Assembly: GCA_030040425.1 (NCBI GenBank)
Contig: JASHTS010000025.1
Coordinates: 1 to 54,911, forward strand
DNA length: 54,911 nucleotides
Direction: 5' to 3'
Source: Acidobacteriaceae bacterium
GTDB taxonomy: Bacteria; Acidobacteriota; Terriglobia; Terriglobales; Acidobacteriaceae
The notes beneath the pieces were generated by a model. The model saw only the letters and a list, made by a program, of their open reading frames with translations, did no database searches and had not been told where the DNA came from. Below are positions 9,505 to 17,552 of the stretch, piece after piece. Both the position numbers and the translations under genes were made by a program. The stretch's first letter is position 1. The number at the start of each line of letters is the position of its first letter.

Positions 9505-9960
9505 TCAAATCGACTGCTCCTGCTCGATGTACGCCTCGAGCCAGCCCAGGATCTGCGGCCAGCCGCGATGGCTGTTCCGCGCTTCCTCCGTCGCCAGGCC
9601 GGAGTGCGTCAGGCGCACCGTCGTCAAGCCCGCATGCTCCTCCAGGTCCCACTGCACCAGGGATTCGGTTGCATGATCGTACCAGTCGGGAAGCCAGGTG
9701 AAGACCAGCAGGCGCGGCGGCTCGATGATGCGATACTCGCCCCGGATGGTGACCGGCTTTCCGCTCGACTCGGCGCGCATTGTCCATTTGCCGCCGGGGC
9801 GCAGGTCCGATTCGAACGAGGTGAGCTTGAAACGAGCGCCGGGACCACCCCACCACTTGAGCCGCTCTTCGGGATCGGTTAGGGCCGTAAAGACGCGCTC
9901 CGCCGGAGCCTTGATTTGAATTTCCTGCGTAATGGTGTCGCTGACTGCCGCCGCATTCAT
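9505..9960 (-). CDS. SRPBCC (AHSA1/START-like) domain protein
   Basis: A 151-residue AHSA1-type protein (ITQEIQIKAPAERVFTALTD, WWGGPGARF, DLRPGGKW, GEYRIIEPPRLLVFTW, VRLTHSGL). The fold forms a hydrophobic pocket; the ligand is unknown. The start ATG 9960 overlaps the stop codon of the upstream ArsR gene as ATGA, so the two are coupled. ArsR-SRPBCC pairs recur in many bacteria, with the regulator thought to control the pocket protein. A second pair with the opposite gene order lies at 51105-51951. Confidence 0.88.
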   Translation of the reverse strand: MNAAAVSDTITQEIQIKAPAERVFTALTDPEERLKWWGGPGARFKLTSFESDLRPGGKWTMRAESSGKPVTIRGEYRIIEPPRLLVFTWLPDWYDHATESLVQWDLEEHAGLTTVRLTHSGLATEEARNSHRGWPQILGWLEAYIEQEQSI

Positions 9961-10286
9961 TCGAGATTCTCCGCATAGGATTTGAGTCCGCGCAAGGTTT
10001 GCGCCCAGAAGGTCTCGTAATCGCGCAGCCACTCGTTCACGGCGCGCAGCGGCCGCGCATTCAGCGTGCACCGGCTGGCAGTGCCTTTGCGGCGCGATTC
10101 CACCAGTCCCGCCGAGCGGAGCACGCGCAGGTGCTTGGAGATGGCGGGGCGGCTGACGGAGAAATTGTCTGCAATTTCGCCCACCGTAAATCGCCGGCCG
10201 CGGAGCAGCCTCAAGATCTCGCGCCGCGTGGGATCGGCGATGGCCTTGAAAACAAGATCGCGCCGCTGCTGTGAATCGGAAACCAT
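9957..10286 (-). CDS. ArsR family transcriptional regulator
   Basis: A 109-residue winged-helix regulator (FKAIADPTRREILRLLRGR, then FTVGEIADNFSVSRPAISKH as the recognition helix, then the wing at VESRRKGTASRCTL). No metal-binding cysteine motif is visible, so it is not an obvious metal sensor. I start at ATG 10286 because the domain begins just after it and the promoter ends 13 nt before it; the frame is open further upstream. It is co-translated with the SRPBCC gene that follows. Paired inverted repeats overlapping its own promoter suggest autorepression. Confidence 0.9.
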   Translation of the reverse strand: MVSDSQQRRDLVFKAIADPTRREILRLLRGRRFTVGEIADNFSVSRPAISKHLRVLRSAGLVESRRKGTASRCTLNARPLRAVNEWLRDYETFWAQTLRGLKSYAENLE

Positions 10287-10328
10287 CGGGTTACCAATAA
10301 CCGTAACCAAATGGTTTCCAATTGTCAA
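10287..10328 (-). promoter_or_regulatory. Promoter with overlapping palindromes upstream of arsR-SRPBCC
   Basis: On the minus strand TTGACA (10323-10328) is separated by 17 nt from TACGGT (10300-10305). The inverted repeat GGTTAC-N8-GTAACC (10289-10308) covers the -10 and likely start point, and a second one, AACC-N4-GGTT (10305-10316), covers the spacer. This is the layout expected for an autorepressing ArsR dimer. The predicted leader is only about 7 nt. Confidence 0.55.
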
Positions 10329-10440
10329 GGAGAATTCCGCATGGAGGGGGTGCAACGGCTGCGCGGAGCTGGATGTGGAGCGGCTGCCCGGAGAAGTTGC
10401 GCCGTCCCTCCGGGACTTCGGAGGCAATTCCTACAATCCG

Positions 10441-10541
10441 TCAGCCCCACGCTGAAGCGCCGGGCTGACGAACGTTGCGCCTCGGGCGCGCTTCTTAGCC
10501 TCCTGAAGGGGCCATTTAGAGCCTCCCGAGGAGGCCATTTA
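10441..10541. repeat. Cluster of short hairpins and a 23 bp direct repeat
   Basis: Three hairpins follow one another: TCAGCCC/GGGCTGA (10441-10468), GCGCC/GGCGC (10477-10489) and GCCTCC/GGAGGC (10521-10535). GGCCATTTA occurs at 10510-10518 and again at 10533-10541. They lie just past the 3' end of the NADH dehydrogenase gene and may end its transcript, though no T-run follows. Confidence 0.4.
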
Positions 10542-10560
10542 AGGAGGCAAGTTGGTTGTC

Positions 10561-11937
10561 TTAGTCCGCGGCTTTTCCGCTCTCCTTGCGGTTGGCGGTC
10601 TGCTCCTGCCAGCCCGGCAGCCGCTGGTCGCCGGTGATCAGGCGCGCGCCGCGCGTGAAGGTGAAGTAGGTCCACATCCAGTTGGCCAGCACGGAGAGCC
10701 GGTTGCGGAAGCCGATGAGGAAGAAGATGTGCACCGTGAGCCAGGTGAACCACGCCGACAGGCCGCTCATGTGGGCGCGGAACGGCCACTTCACATCGGC
10801 CACGGCGGACATGCGGCCAATGGTGGCCATGTCGCCCTTATCGAAGTAGCGGAAGACCGGGCGCGGTTTTTGGGCGAGATCGGCGGCGACGGCTTTGCCC
10901 ACATAGTCGCCCATCTGCATGGCCGGCTGGGCCACGCCGGGAACCTGGTGACCATCCTGCTCGAAATGAGCCAGGTCACCCAGCACAAAGACATCCGGCA
11001 AGCCCGGCGGATTCAGCCGGCCGTCTACGCGCACGCAGCCGCGACGGTCGAAATTCACCTTGGGCGGCACGCCCAGCATTTTTCCCAAGGGCGACGCCTG
11101 CACGCCCGCGGCCCAGAGCGTGACCGCTGCATCGATCCGCTGGCCGTTGGCTTCCACCCAGCCCGGCCCCACGCCGGTGACCTGCGTCCCGGTGTGCACC
11201 TCCACGCCCAGACGCTTGAGCGTGGCCTCGGCCTTGGCCGAAAGATCCTCAGGATACGCGGTGAGGATGCGATGCCCGCCATCGAGCAGCAGCACGCGCG
11301 ACTTGTCCGGCTGGATGTGGCGGAAGTCGTGGCGCATGTAAAGCTGCGCGATGTCGGTGATGGCGCCCGCCAGCTCCACACCCGTGGGCCCTCCGCCAAT
11401 GACCACAAAGTTCAGCGGCGGATGCCAGCCGAACTCCACCTTCTGCCGCTCCGCCAGCTCGAAGGCCAAAAGCACGCGGCGGCGAATCTCGATTGCATCT
11501 TCGACCGTCTTGAGCCCCGGCGCCAGCGGAGCCCAGTCTTCATGACCGAAGTAGGAGTGCGTGGCGCCGGTCGCCAGCGCCAGGTAGTCGTAGGCGATTC
11601 GCGCTCCGCTGGCAAGCGAGACCACGCGCGCGCCCGTGTCGATGCCCACCACCTCGTCCATCAGCACTTCGGCATTCTTTTGCTGGCGCAGGATGGTGCG
11701 GATGGGCTGAGCGATGTCGGCGGGCGAGAGAACCGCCAGCGCCACCTGGTAAAGCAGCGGCTGAAACAGGTGGTGGTTGCGCCGGTCGACGAGGGTGACG
11801 TCCACGTCAAGATGTGCAAGGCTGCGGGCCGCGTGAATGCCGGCGAACCCTCCGCCCACAATCACCACGCGAGGGCGGCGACGCGTGTTTCCGTGACGGG
11901 CCGCAACGGCTTCCTGCGCCACACGCTCGTCGGCCAT
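10561..11937 (-). CDS. ndh: Type II NADH dehydrogenase
   Basis: A 458-residue FAD-dependent oxidoreductase that moves electrons from NADH to quinone without pumping protons. The FAD motif is VVIVGGGFAGIHAARSL (residues 24-40), the NADH motif is VVIGGGPTGVELAGAI, and the second FAD contact is DVFVLGDLAH. NHHLFQPLLYQVALAVLSPA is typical of NDH-2. A hydrophobic C-terminal segment (LSAWFTWLTVHIFFLIGF) anchors it to the membrane. I choose ATG 11937 over GTG 11943 because GGGAGG lies 5 nt upstream. It is read away from terC. Confidence 0.9.
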   Translation of the reverse strand: MADERVAQEAVAARHGNTRRRPRVVIVGGGFAGIHAARSLAHLDVDVTLVDRRNHHLFQPLLYQVALAVLSPADIAQPIRTILRQQKNAEVLMDEVVGIDTGARVVSLASGARIAYDYLALATGATHSYFGHEDWAPLAPGLKTVEDAIEIRRRVLLAFELAERQKVEFGWHPPLNFVVIGGGPTGVELAGAITDIAQLYMRHDFRHIQPDKSRVLLLDGGHRILTAYPEDLSAKAEATLKRLGVEVHTGTQVTGVGPGWVEANGQRIDAAVTLWAAGVQASPLGKMLGVPPKVNFDRRGCVRVDGRLNPPGLPDVFVLGDLAHFEQDGHQVPGVAQPAMQMGDYVGKAVAADLAQKPRPVFRYFDKGDMATIGRMSAVADVKWPFRAHMSGLSAWFTWLTVHIFFLIGFRNRLSVLANWMWTYFTFTRGARLITGDQRLPGWQEQTANRKESGKAAD

Positions 11938-12089
11938 GCGCACCTCCCGCTCCTATGTAGAAGATGCGGCAAGCCCGGCATCCGTCTCACTCTCGCTGTT
12001 GCCGAGTCTCTGACCGGCTCGTCTGCCCCAGCCGCCGACTTGTCAACGCGCTGACTCGTTAACTCGCAGCCTTGCTGTAGCATCCAGCT

Positions 12090-13034
12090 ATGATTGCAGG
12101 CGCTTCCTGGCTCTGGTGGCTGGGCTTTCACGCAACCGTGGCGGCGCTGCTGGTGGCCGACTCGCTGCTGCCCGGACATCGCAGCCAGAGTCGCCGGCCT
12201 GAGAAATGGACCCCACGCCGTCAGGCTGCCTGGGAATTGGCGGGGACAGGCGGTTTTGCCCTGGCCGCCGCCGGGTTCGCCGTCTGGATAGGCTTTACCC
12301 AGGGACGCCAGCCGGCGCTCGAGTTCGTGGCCGGCTACACCCTCGAGGCTTCGCTCAGCATCGATAACCTCTTTGTTTTCCTGGTGCTTTTCCAGGGTTT
12401 TCAGATCAGCCGAGAACGCCAGCACACGGCGTTGCTGTGGGGAGTCTGGTGCGCCGTGGTGCTGCGCGCCCTGTTTATCTCCCTCGGTGTCACGCTGCTC
12501 GCGCGCTTCGCCTGGATCACCTGGCTCTTCGGCCTGATCCTGCTCTACGCAGCCTGGCGCCTGCTGCGCGGCGGCTCGACCCGCGCTGTCATTCCGCAAT
12601 GGATCCGCCGCCTGCAGCCCGCGCGCGGCTCGCTTTTGCCCGTCATCCTTGCTGTCGAGGTTACCGATCTTGTCTTCGCCACCGACTCCATCCCCGCCGT
12701 TCTCTCCGTCACCCACAACCCGTTTGTCGCCTATACCTCCAACATTGCCGCCATTCTCGGCCTGCGCTCGCTTTACTTCATGTTGGCTGCCATGCTCGAT
12801 CGCTTCCGCTCGCTTCCCTACGGACTTGCCGCGCTCCTCATCTTTGCGGCCTTCAAAATGCTCGCCGCGCGCTGGATCGAGATTCCCATTGAGCCTTCGC
12901 TGGCGGTCATCGGCGCGATTCTGGCAGTCTTCGCCCTGATCACATGGAGGCAAAGGGAAGGGAATAGGGAACAGGGAACAGGGATCAGGGATCAGGAATC
13001 AGGGAACAGGGATCAGGGGACAGGGAGGGATTAA
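12090..13034 (+). CDS. TerC family integral membrane protein
   Basis: A 314-residue protein with seven to nine membrane helices. The acidic family motifs EASLSIDNLFVFLVLF and EVTDLVFATDSIPAVLSVT are intact. TerC proteins are linked to manganese or calcium efflux and to tellurite resistance. The last about 26 residues (from REGNREQGTG) are low-complexity and are encoded by a tandem DNA repeat that runs past the stop codon, so the natural C-terminus has probably been overwritten. TAGCAT lies 6 nt before the ATG, with no Shine-Dalgarno. I looked for a yybP-ykoY-type leader and saw none. Confidence 0.88.
   Translation: MIAGASWLWWLGFHATVAALLVADSLLPGHRSQSRRPEKWTPRRQAAWELAGTGGFALAAAGFAVWIGFTQGRQPALEFVAGYTLEASLSIDNLFVFLVLFQGFQISRERQHTALLWGVWCAVVLRALFISLGVTLLARFAWITWLFGLILLYAAWRLLRGGSTRAVIPQWIRRLQPARGSLLPVILAVEVTDLVFATDSIPAVLSVTHNPFVAYTSNIAAILGLRSLYFMLAAMLDRFRSLPYGLAALLIFAAFKMLAARWIEIPIEPSLAVIGAILAVFALITWRQREGNREQGTGIRDQESGNRDQGTGRD
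12954..13028 (+). repeat. Tandem repeat of about 7-14 bp forming the 3' end of terC
   Basis: Units of the form AGGGAACAGGGATC repeat with small changes. The 14-mer GGGAACAGGGATCA occurs at 12974-12987 and 13002-13015, and again far away at 42379-42392 after the rhomboid-like gene. The related CAGGGGACAGG also occurs just after the last gene, near 54725. Confidence 0.8.
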
Positions 13035-13084
13035 GGGAGCGAGCGGCGAAGGGATTGACCCCTGATTCCCGATCGCTGTCCTTT

Positions 13085-14191
13085 TCATCCCATCGTGATT
13101 TGCACCAGCGGTTTTTCCGGCGGCGTGGCTTGCCCGCGCTCGCGCCACGCCGGCAGGGCAAGCTTTTTCATCCGCGCCACGGCGCTGCCGATCACCATCG
13201 ACCCGCGCAGAAGGTGTTTCGCTTTGAGCGGCCCGGCGACGCGCAACCCGCTGACCCAGTGCGCTGCGGCGCTGACCGAACAGCCACACTGCGCGCAGTC
13301 CGGATCGCCGCCGAAGACGCAGGGCTCGACATGCGTCTCGAGATCGGCGGAGTAGTTTTTCGAAAGCCGCGAGAAGGTGCACGCGCGGGGCGAGGCGGGA
13401 GGATGCAGCAGCGCCTCTGCGTAGCCTTCGGGGGCCAGCAACTTGGGATAAAGCCGGCTCAGACGCGGCAGCTCGCCGGCCACGAATGCCCGCTGCTCCG
13501 CGCCTAGCCGCTCCGGGCTCTGCTCGCCGCGCTGGGGCGAGTAGAGGCTCACCCAGATGTGGCCCACCTCCGGCCGTGCATTCCAGAAGCGCACGTATTC
13601 TTCCATATACCCCTTGGGTCCGAGCGTGGGCGCGATGAGCATGGGCGCGGTGATGGTCCAGTGAATGTTCACCCGCCGGCCCTCGAGGTTCTTGAGGATG
13701 CGGTCATAGGTGGCCGGATGCCGGCGCACATCGTGGTGTTCGGGAAGCCCGTCGATTGACACGGCCGCGACAAAGTTTCGGAGCTGCATCCATTCCAGGG
13801 GAATGGGAATGATGCCGCTGGTGACCACCATGGTGAAGATGCCGCGCGTTGCGAGCTCGGGAAGGATGCGGCTGAGCTCGTGGTGGCGCACCATGGGCTC
13901 GCCGCCCACCAGCGTCATCTGCAGCGGTTTGTGCCGGTCAGCCAGGGCGAGCACGCCGCGCACCAGATCGTCGCCGCGCTTGTCACTGAGCTCGCGCAGG
14001 GTGACTTCGCCGCCGAGGTGGTTGTCGCCGTACGCGTAGCAGCCCGGGCAGCGCAGCGGGCACTCTCGCGTGATCTCAATGGAAAGCAAGGGCGTGTGGC
14101 CCTTGAGGACCTTGCTCCAGGAATGCAGAATGTGTGCGGCGCGCAAGCGGTTACTCCATGGGAGTGGGAGCCCGTTTCGAGATTTCGTCAA
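13085..14191 (-). CDS. Radical SAM protein with C-terminal cysteine cluster
   Basis: A 368-residue radical SAM enzyme. The iron-sulfur motif is CPLRCPGCY (C44, C48, C51), followed by LVGGEPM and VSIDGLPEHHD. A second group, C271, C291, C299, C302 and C304 (CVFGGDPDCAQCGC), could bind an auxiliary cluster as in SPASM or Twitch proteins. The substrate is unknown; HpnH-type enzymes are one comparison. The only standard start is TTG 14191, with AAAGGG very close to it. AAGGAG lies further upstream, about 10 nt before an in-frame CTG at 14233, so the true start is uncertain. It follows nadB by 92 bp. Confidence 0.82.
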   Translation of the reverse strand: MTKSRNGLPLPWSNRLRAAHILHSWSKVLKGHTPLLSIEITRECPLRCPGCYAYGDNHLGGEVTLRELSDKRGDDLVRGVLALADRHKPLQMTLVGGEPMVRHHELSRILPELATRGIFTMVVTSGIIPIPLEWMQLRNFVAAVSIDGLPEHHDVRRHPATYDRILKNLEGRRVNIHWTITAPMLIAPTLGPKGYMEEYVRFWNARPEVGHIWVSLYSPQRGEQSPERLGAEQRAFVAGELPRLSRLYPKLLAPEGYAEALLHPPASPRACTFSRLSKNYSADLETHVEPCVFGGDPDCAQCGCSVSAAAHWVSGLRVAGPLKAKHLLRGSMVIGSAVARMKKLALPAWRERGQATPPEKPLVQITMG

Positions 14192-14283
14192 GCCCTTTGA
14201 CGTTCGATGCTCGAATCGGGCGCCTCCCGGCAGTGTGAATGTTCTCCTTTTCTTCCGGTCAACTCACTTTCGTTTCTCTTTCG

Positions 14284-15945
14284 TTACCATCTTTCGAAGA
14301 TGACCTCGCGGTTGGCGCCCAGCACCGAGTGCCTGCCGAAGTTCTGGTCATCGCGCCGCGGATAATCGCTGCGGAAGTGCGCGCCGCGGCTTTCCGTGCG
14401 CGCAACTGCCGATTTGAGAATGGCCTCGGCCACGCGGCTCAGCGCCTGCGCCTCGCTCAAGCGCCGTCCGCGCTTTGCGCCCATGGCAAGCCCGGCCAGC
14501 GCAGCATCGCACTCAGCCTGGCGGGCGAGCCCCTCGCGCAGGCTGCTTTCCTCGCGCAGGAGCCCCGCGTGGGTCCACATCGCCGACCGGAGCCGCACGA
14601 TCGTGGCTTCCAGGTGCTGCTCTTCGGCCGCGCTCAGCGGCTTTGCCTCCTGCGGCATTTCGCTTTCCGTGTGGATGAGCGGCAATGCGTCGGCCAGCAT
14701 CGCCTGCGCCGCGCGCGCGCCGAAGACCAGCCCCTCCAATAAGGAGTTGGAGGCCAGCCGGTTGGCGCCATGAACGCCCGTGCAGGCGGCTTCGCCCGCA
14801 GCGTACAGACCGGCGATGCTGGTGCGCCCGGAAAGATCAGTGCGAATGCCGCCCATGAGGTAATGCGCCGCGGGCCGTACGGGAATGAGATCGCACGCCA
14901 GATCGAGACCGTGGCGGGCGAGAAAGGCGCTGATCCCGGGAAAGCGGCGATGCAGATCGACATTTTTCACGTGGCGCATGTCCAGGTAAACGGGCCGCGC
15001 TTCACCCTCCACCGCACCTTCACGCGCAATCGCCCGCGCCACCACGTCCCGGGGCGCGAGCTCGAGCTGGGGATGGTAGCGCTCCATGAAGCGCTCGCCG
15101 CGCCCGTTGCGCAGGTAAGCGCCTTCTCCGCGCAGCGCCTCGGAGAGCAGAAAGCGCGGCGCGCCCTCGAGCGCCAGCGCCGTGGGATGGAACTGGTAGA
15201 ACTCCATGTCTGCGAGCTCGGCGCCGGCTTCCGCGGCCAAAGCGATGCCGTCCCCGGTTGCGACGGCAGGATTTGTAGTCTCCGCGTAAACCTGCCCCGC
15301 GCCGCCGGAGGCCACCAGGACCGCGCGGGCGCGCATGCGCAACGGCGCAGCGACTGGCTGGCCGGAGCCGGCGCCTGCCGGACCTGCGCCGGCCAGTTCC
15401 GCTCCCATGACTCGCCGCTCGGCGGTCACGAGCCGCGTCACCTGCGTCCATTCGGCGAAGCGGATACGCGGCTGCCTGCGCGCATGGGCAACCAAGGCGC
15501 GGCTGATCTCCGCGCCGGTGGCGTCGCCATTGGCGTGCAGAATCCGCTCCAGGGAGTGCGCGCCCTCGCGGGTGCGCAGGAACCGTCCGTTCAGGCGGCG
15601 ACCTTCGCTGTCGGTGGCCTCGTCGAAATTCGTACCCCACTCGATCAGCTCGGCCACGCGGAGCGACCCTTGGCTCACCAGCACCTGAGCCGCAGGCGGG
15701 TACACCAGGCCATCCCCAGCGCGCACCGTATCCTCAAGGTGCAGCCCGACATCCGCGCCATCCTCCGCGGCTACGGCGATGCCGCCCTGGGCATAATGGG
15801 TGTTCGACTCGCCCAGCGATTCCTTGGTGACCACCAGCACGTCGCCGTGGCCGGCGAGCTCCACCGCGGCCCGCAGACCGGCCACGCCCGCACCCACCAC
15901 CAGAAAATCCACCGCCGGCGAATCCGCCGCTGCTCCCGTCTCCAT
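14284..15945 (-). CDS. nadB: L-aspartate oxidase
   Basis: A 553-residue flavoprotein that oxidises L-aspartate to iminoaspartate, the first step of de novo NAD synthesis. The FAD motif is FLVVGAGVAGLRAAVELA near residue 14; the substrate-binding region includes ESNTHYAQGGIAVA, and the C-terminal FAD motif is AGLYAAGEAACTGVHGANRL. Succinate dehydrogenase flavoproteins are related, but the missing histidyl-FAD motif and the aspartate-oxidase-type ends favour nadB. Neither nadA nor nadC is in the window; the gene leads into a radical SAM gene instead. Confidence 0.93.
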   Translation of the reverse strand: METGAAADSPAVDFLVVGAGVAGLRAAVELAGHGDVLVVTKESLGESNTHYAQGGIAVAAEDGADVGLHLEDTVRAGDGLVYPPAAQVLVSQGSLRVAELIEWGTNFDEATDSEGRRLNGRFLRTREGAHSLERILHANGDATGAEISRALVAHARRQPRIRFAEWTQVTRLVTAERRVMGAELAGAGPAGAGSGQPVAAPLRMRARAVLVASGGAGQVYAETTNPAVATGDGIALAAEAGAELADMEFYQFHPTALALEGAPRFLLSEALRGEGAYLRNGRGERFMERYHPQLELAPRDVVARAIAREGAVEGEARPVYLDMRHVKNVDLHRRFPGISAFLARHGLDLACDLIPVRPAAHYLMGGIRTDLSGRTSIAGLYAAGEAACTGVHGANRLASNSLLEGLVFGARAAQAMLADALPLIHTESEMPQEAKPLSAAEEQHLEATIVRLRSAMWTHAGLLREESSLREGLARQAECDAALAGLAMGAKRGRRLSEAQALSRVAEAILKSAVARTESRGAHFRSDYPRRDDQNFGRHSVLGANREVIFERW

Positions 15946-16204
15946 CCACTTTCGAGGCTACCATTCGCGCACTGCCCGGTTCGGTACCGGAAGAGTCATC
16001 CCCGCAACGAAGAATTCATTTGACGCTGGCGCGATTCCCGCACAATAATTCGTGCAACATTTGCCGCGTGATCCAGGGGGAACGGGAACGGGCGCCTAGC
16101 CCGATGGTTGACGTCGCGGCGGATTGTGCGCGAGGACGTGCGCAGGGTGGGCGAGGACCTCGGTCCTTCTTCGCTGGAGAGTCACCGTTTACGATTGACG
16201 TACT

Positions 16205-17311
16205 GTGCAGACCATCCGCGTTGCCACACCCTCGGCCCGCTACGACGTCCTTACCGGCAGCGGACTTCTGGAATCGCTCGCGCCGCGCATTGAAAAGGCC
16301 GCCGGCCGGCTGCCCCGCCGCATCTTCGTGCTTACATCGCCGGAGATCTGGTCCCTGTGGGCTGAGACCTTCCTACATTCGTTTCTCGAACTGAAAATCG
16401 ACCCGCCTGTGGCGCTTTTCCTTCCCCCCGGCGAGCCGCACAAGACCATGGCCAGTGCGGAGCGGCTCACGCGCGAGATGATCCGCGCGGGCGGCGACCG
16501 CAGTTCCCTGCTCATCGCCTTCGGCGGAGGCATTGTGGGCGATGTGGGCGGATTTGCGGCCTCCGTCTTCATGCGCGGCATTCCCTACGTGCAGGTGCCG
16601 ACTACGTTCCTGGCCCAGGTGGATTCGAGCGTCGGCGGCAAGGTGGGCGTGAACCTGCCCGAAGGCAAGAACCTCGTGGGCAGCTTTCACCAGCCCCGCG
16701 CCGTATTTGCCGACATCGGCGTGCTGGGGACGCTGAGCGACCGCGAACTGCGCGCAGGGCTGATGGAGAGCATCAAGGCCGGGATCATCCGCGACCGCGG
16801 ACTGCTGCGTTTCATGGAAGAGCAGGCAGAAGCCATTCTCGACCGCGACCCCAAGGCGCTCGAGCGCGTCATCGCCGCCTCGATCCGCATGAAGGCCGAC
16901 GTAGTCAGCCGCGACGAGCGCGAGAGCGGCCTGCGCATGATCCTCAACTTCGGCCACACTGTGGGCCACGCCCTGGAGCAGGTTACGCGCTATAAAGCCA
17001 TGCTTCATGGCGAGGCCATCGCCTGGGGCATGGTGGCCGCGCTCTCTCTCGGCCGCGCGCGGGGAACACTTACCGCGGGGCAGCTCGATCGCCTGGAAAC
17101 CCTGATCTATCTCTACGGACCGCTGCCGGCGCTGAAGCTGCGCGCGCGCGCGATCGTGGCCGCCACCGCCAGCGACAAGAAGAATACGGGCGGCGTGCGC
17201 CGTTTCGTGCTGCCCCTCGGCATTGGCAACGCCGGCGTGGTGGAAGACGTGACGCCGAGCGAGCTCGAAGCCGCGGTGAACTATATGCTGGACAAGGCGA
17301 AGGCCGGGTAG
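16205..17311 (+). CDS. aroB: 3-dehydroquinate synthase
   Basis: A 368-residue enzyme that converts DAHP to 3-dehydroquinate in the shikimate pathway, using NAD and zinc. Motifs seen are FGGGIVGDVGGFAASVFMRG, PTTFLAQVDSSVGGKVGVN, GLMESIKAGII (with the metal-binding glutamate), FGHTVGHALEQ and LHGEAIAWGM (metal-binding histidines). It begins at GTG with TACGAT 9 nt upstream and no clear Shine-Dalgarno. No other aro gene is nearby. Confidence 0.95.
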   Translation: MQTIRVATPSARYDVLTGSGLLESLAPRIEKAAGRLPRRIFVLTSPEIWSLWAETFLHSFLELKIDPPVALFLPPGEPHKTMASAERLTREMIRAGGDRSSLLIAFGGGIVGDVGGFAASVFMRGIPYVQVPTTFLAQVDSSVGGKVGVNLPEGKNLVGSFHQPRAVFADIGVLGTLSDRELRAGLMESIKAGIIRDRGLLRFMEEQAEAILDRDPKALERVIAASIRMKADVVSRDERESGLRMILNFGHTVGHALEQVTRYKAMLHGEAIAWGMVAALSLGRARGTLTAGQLDRLETLIYLYGPLPALKLRARAIVAATASDKKNTGGVRRFVLPLGIGNAGVVEDVTPSELEAAVNYMLDKAKAG

Positions 17312-17552
17312 AGAGCGAGTCAGCGGCTAGTTTTGGAATGGGTCTCCCGCCCTTTTGTTCGCCGCAGCGAACGAAAGGATGCTGCAACCTGCGAGTCGGC
17401 GGTCGGCGGGTCAGCGGGCCGACGCTTCGACCACGACTTTTCCCCGCAAGATGGCGTCTAATTATCAGACAGGTCCGCATCCGGATAGGCACTCGGGGAC
17501 CGAGGCGGATGGATTACACTGGAGAGGCTCTGGATTGTCCGCACCTTCCCCC

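Noticed and set aside
10552-12054. Long antisense open frame over the NADH dehydrogenase gene
   Set aside because: Same artefact; no domain and no start signal.
11944-12089. Manganese (yybP-ykoY) riboswitch before terC
   Set aside because: The gap lacks the conserved loops, and a -10-like hexamer sits 6 nt before the start, leaving no room for a leader.
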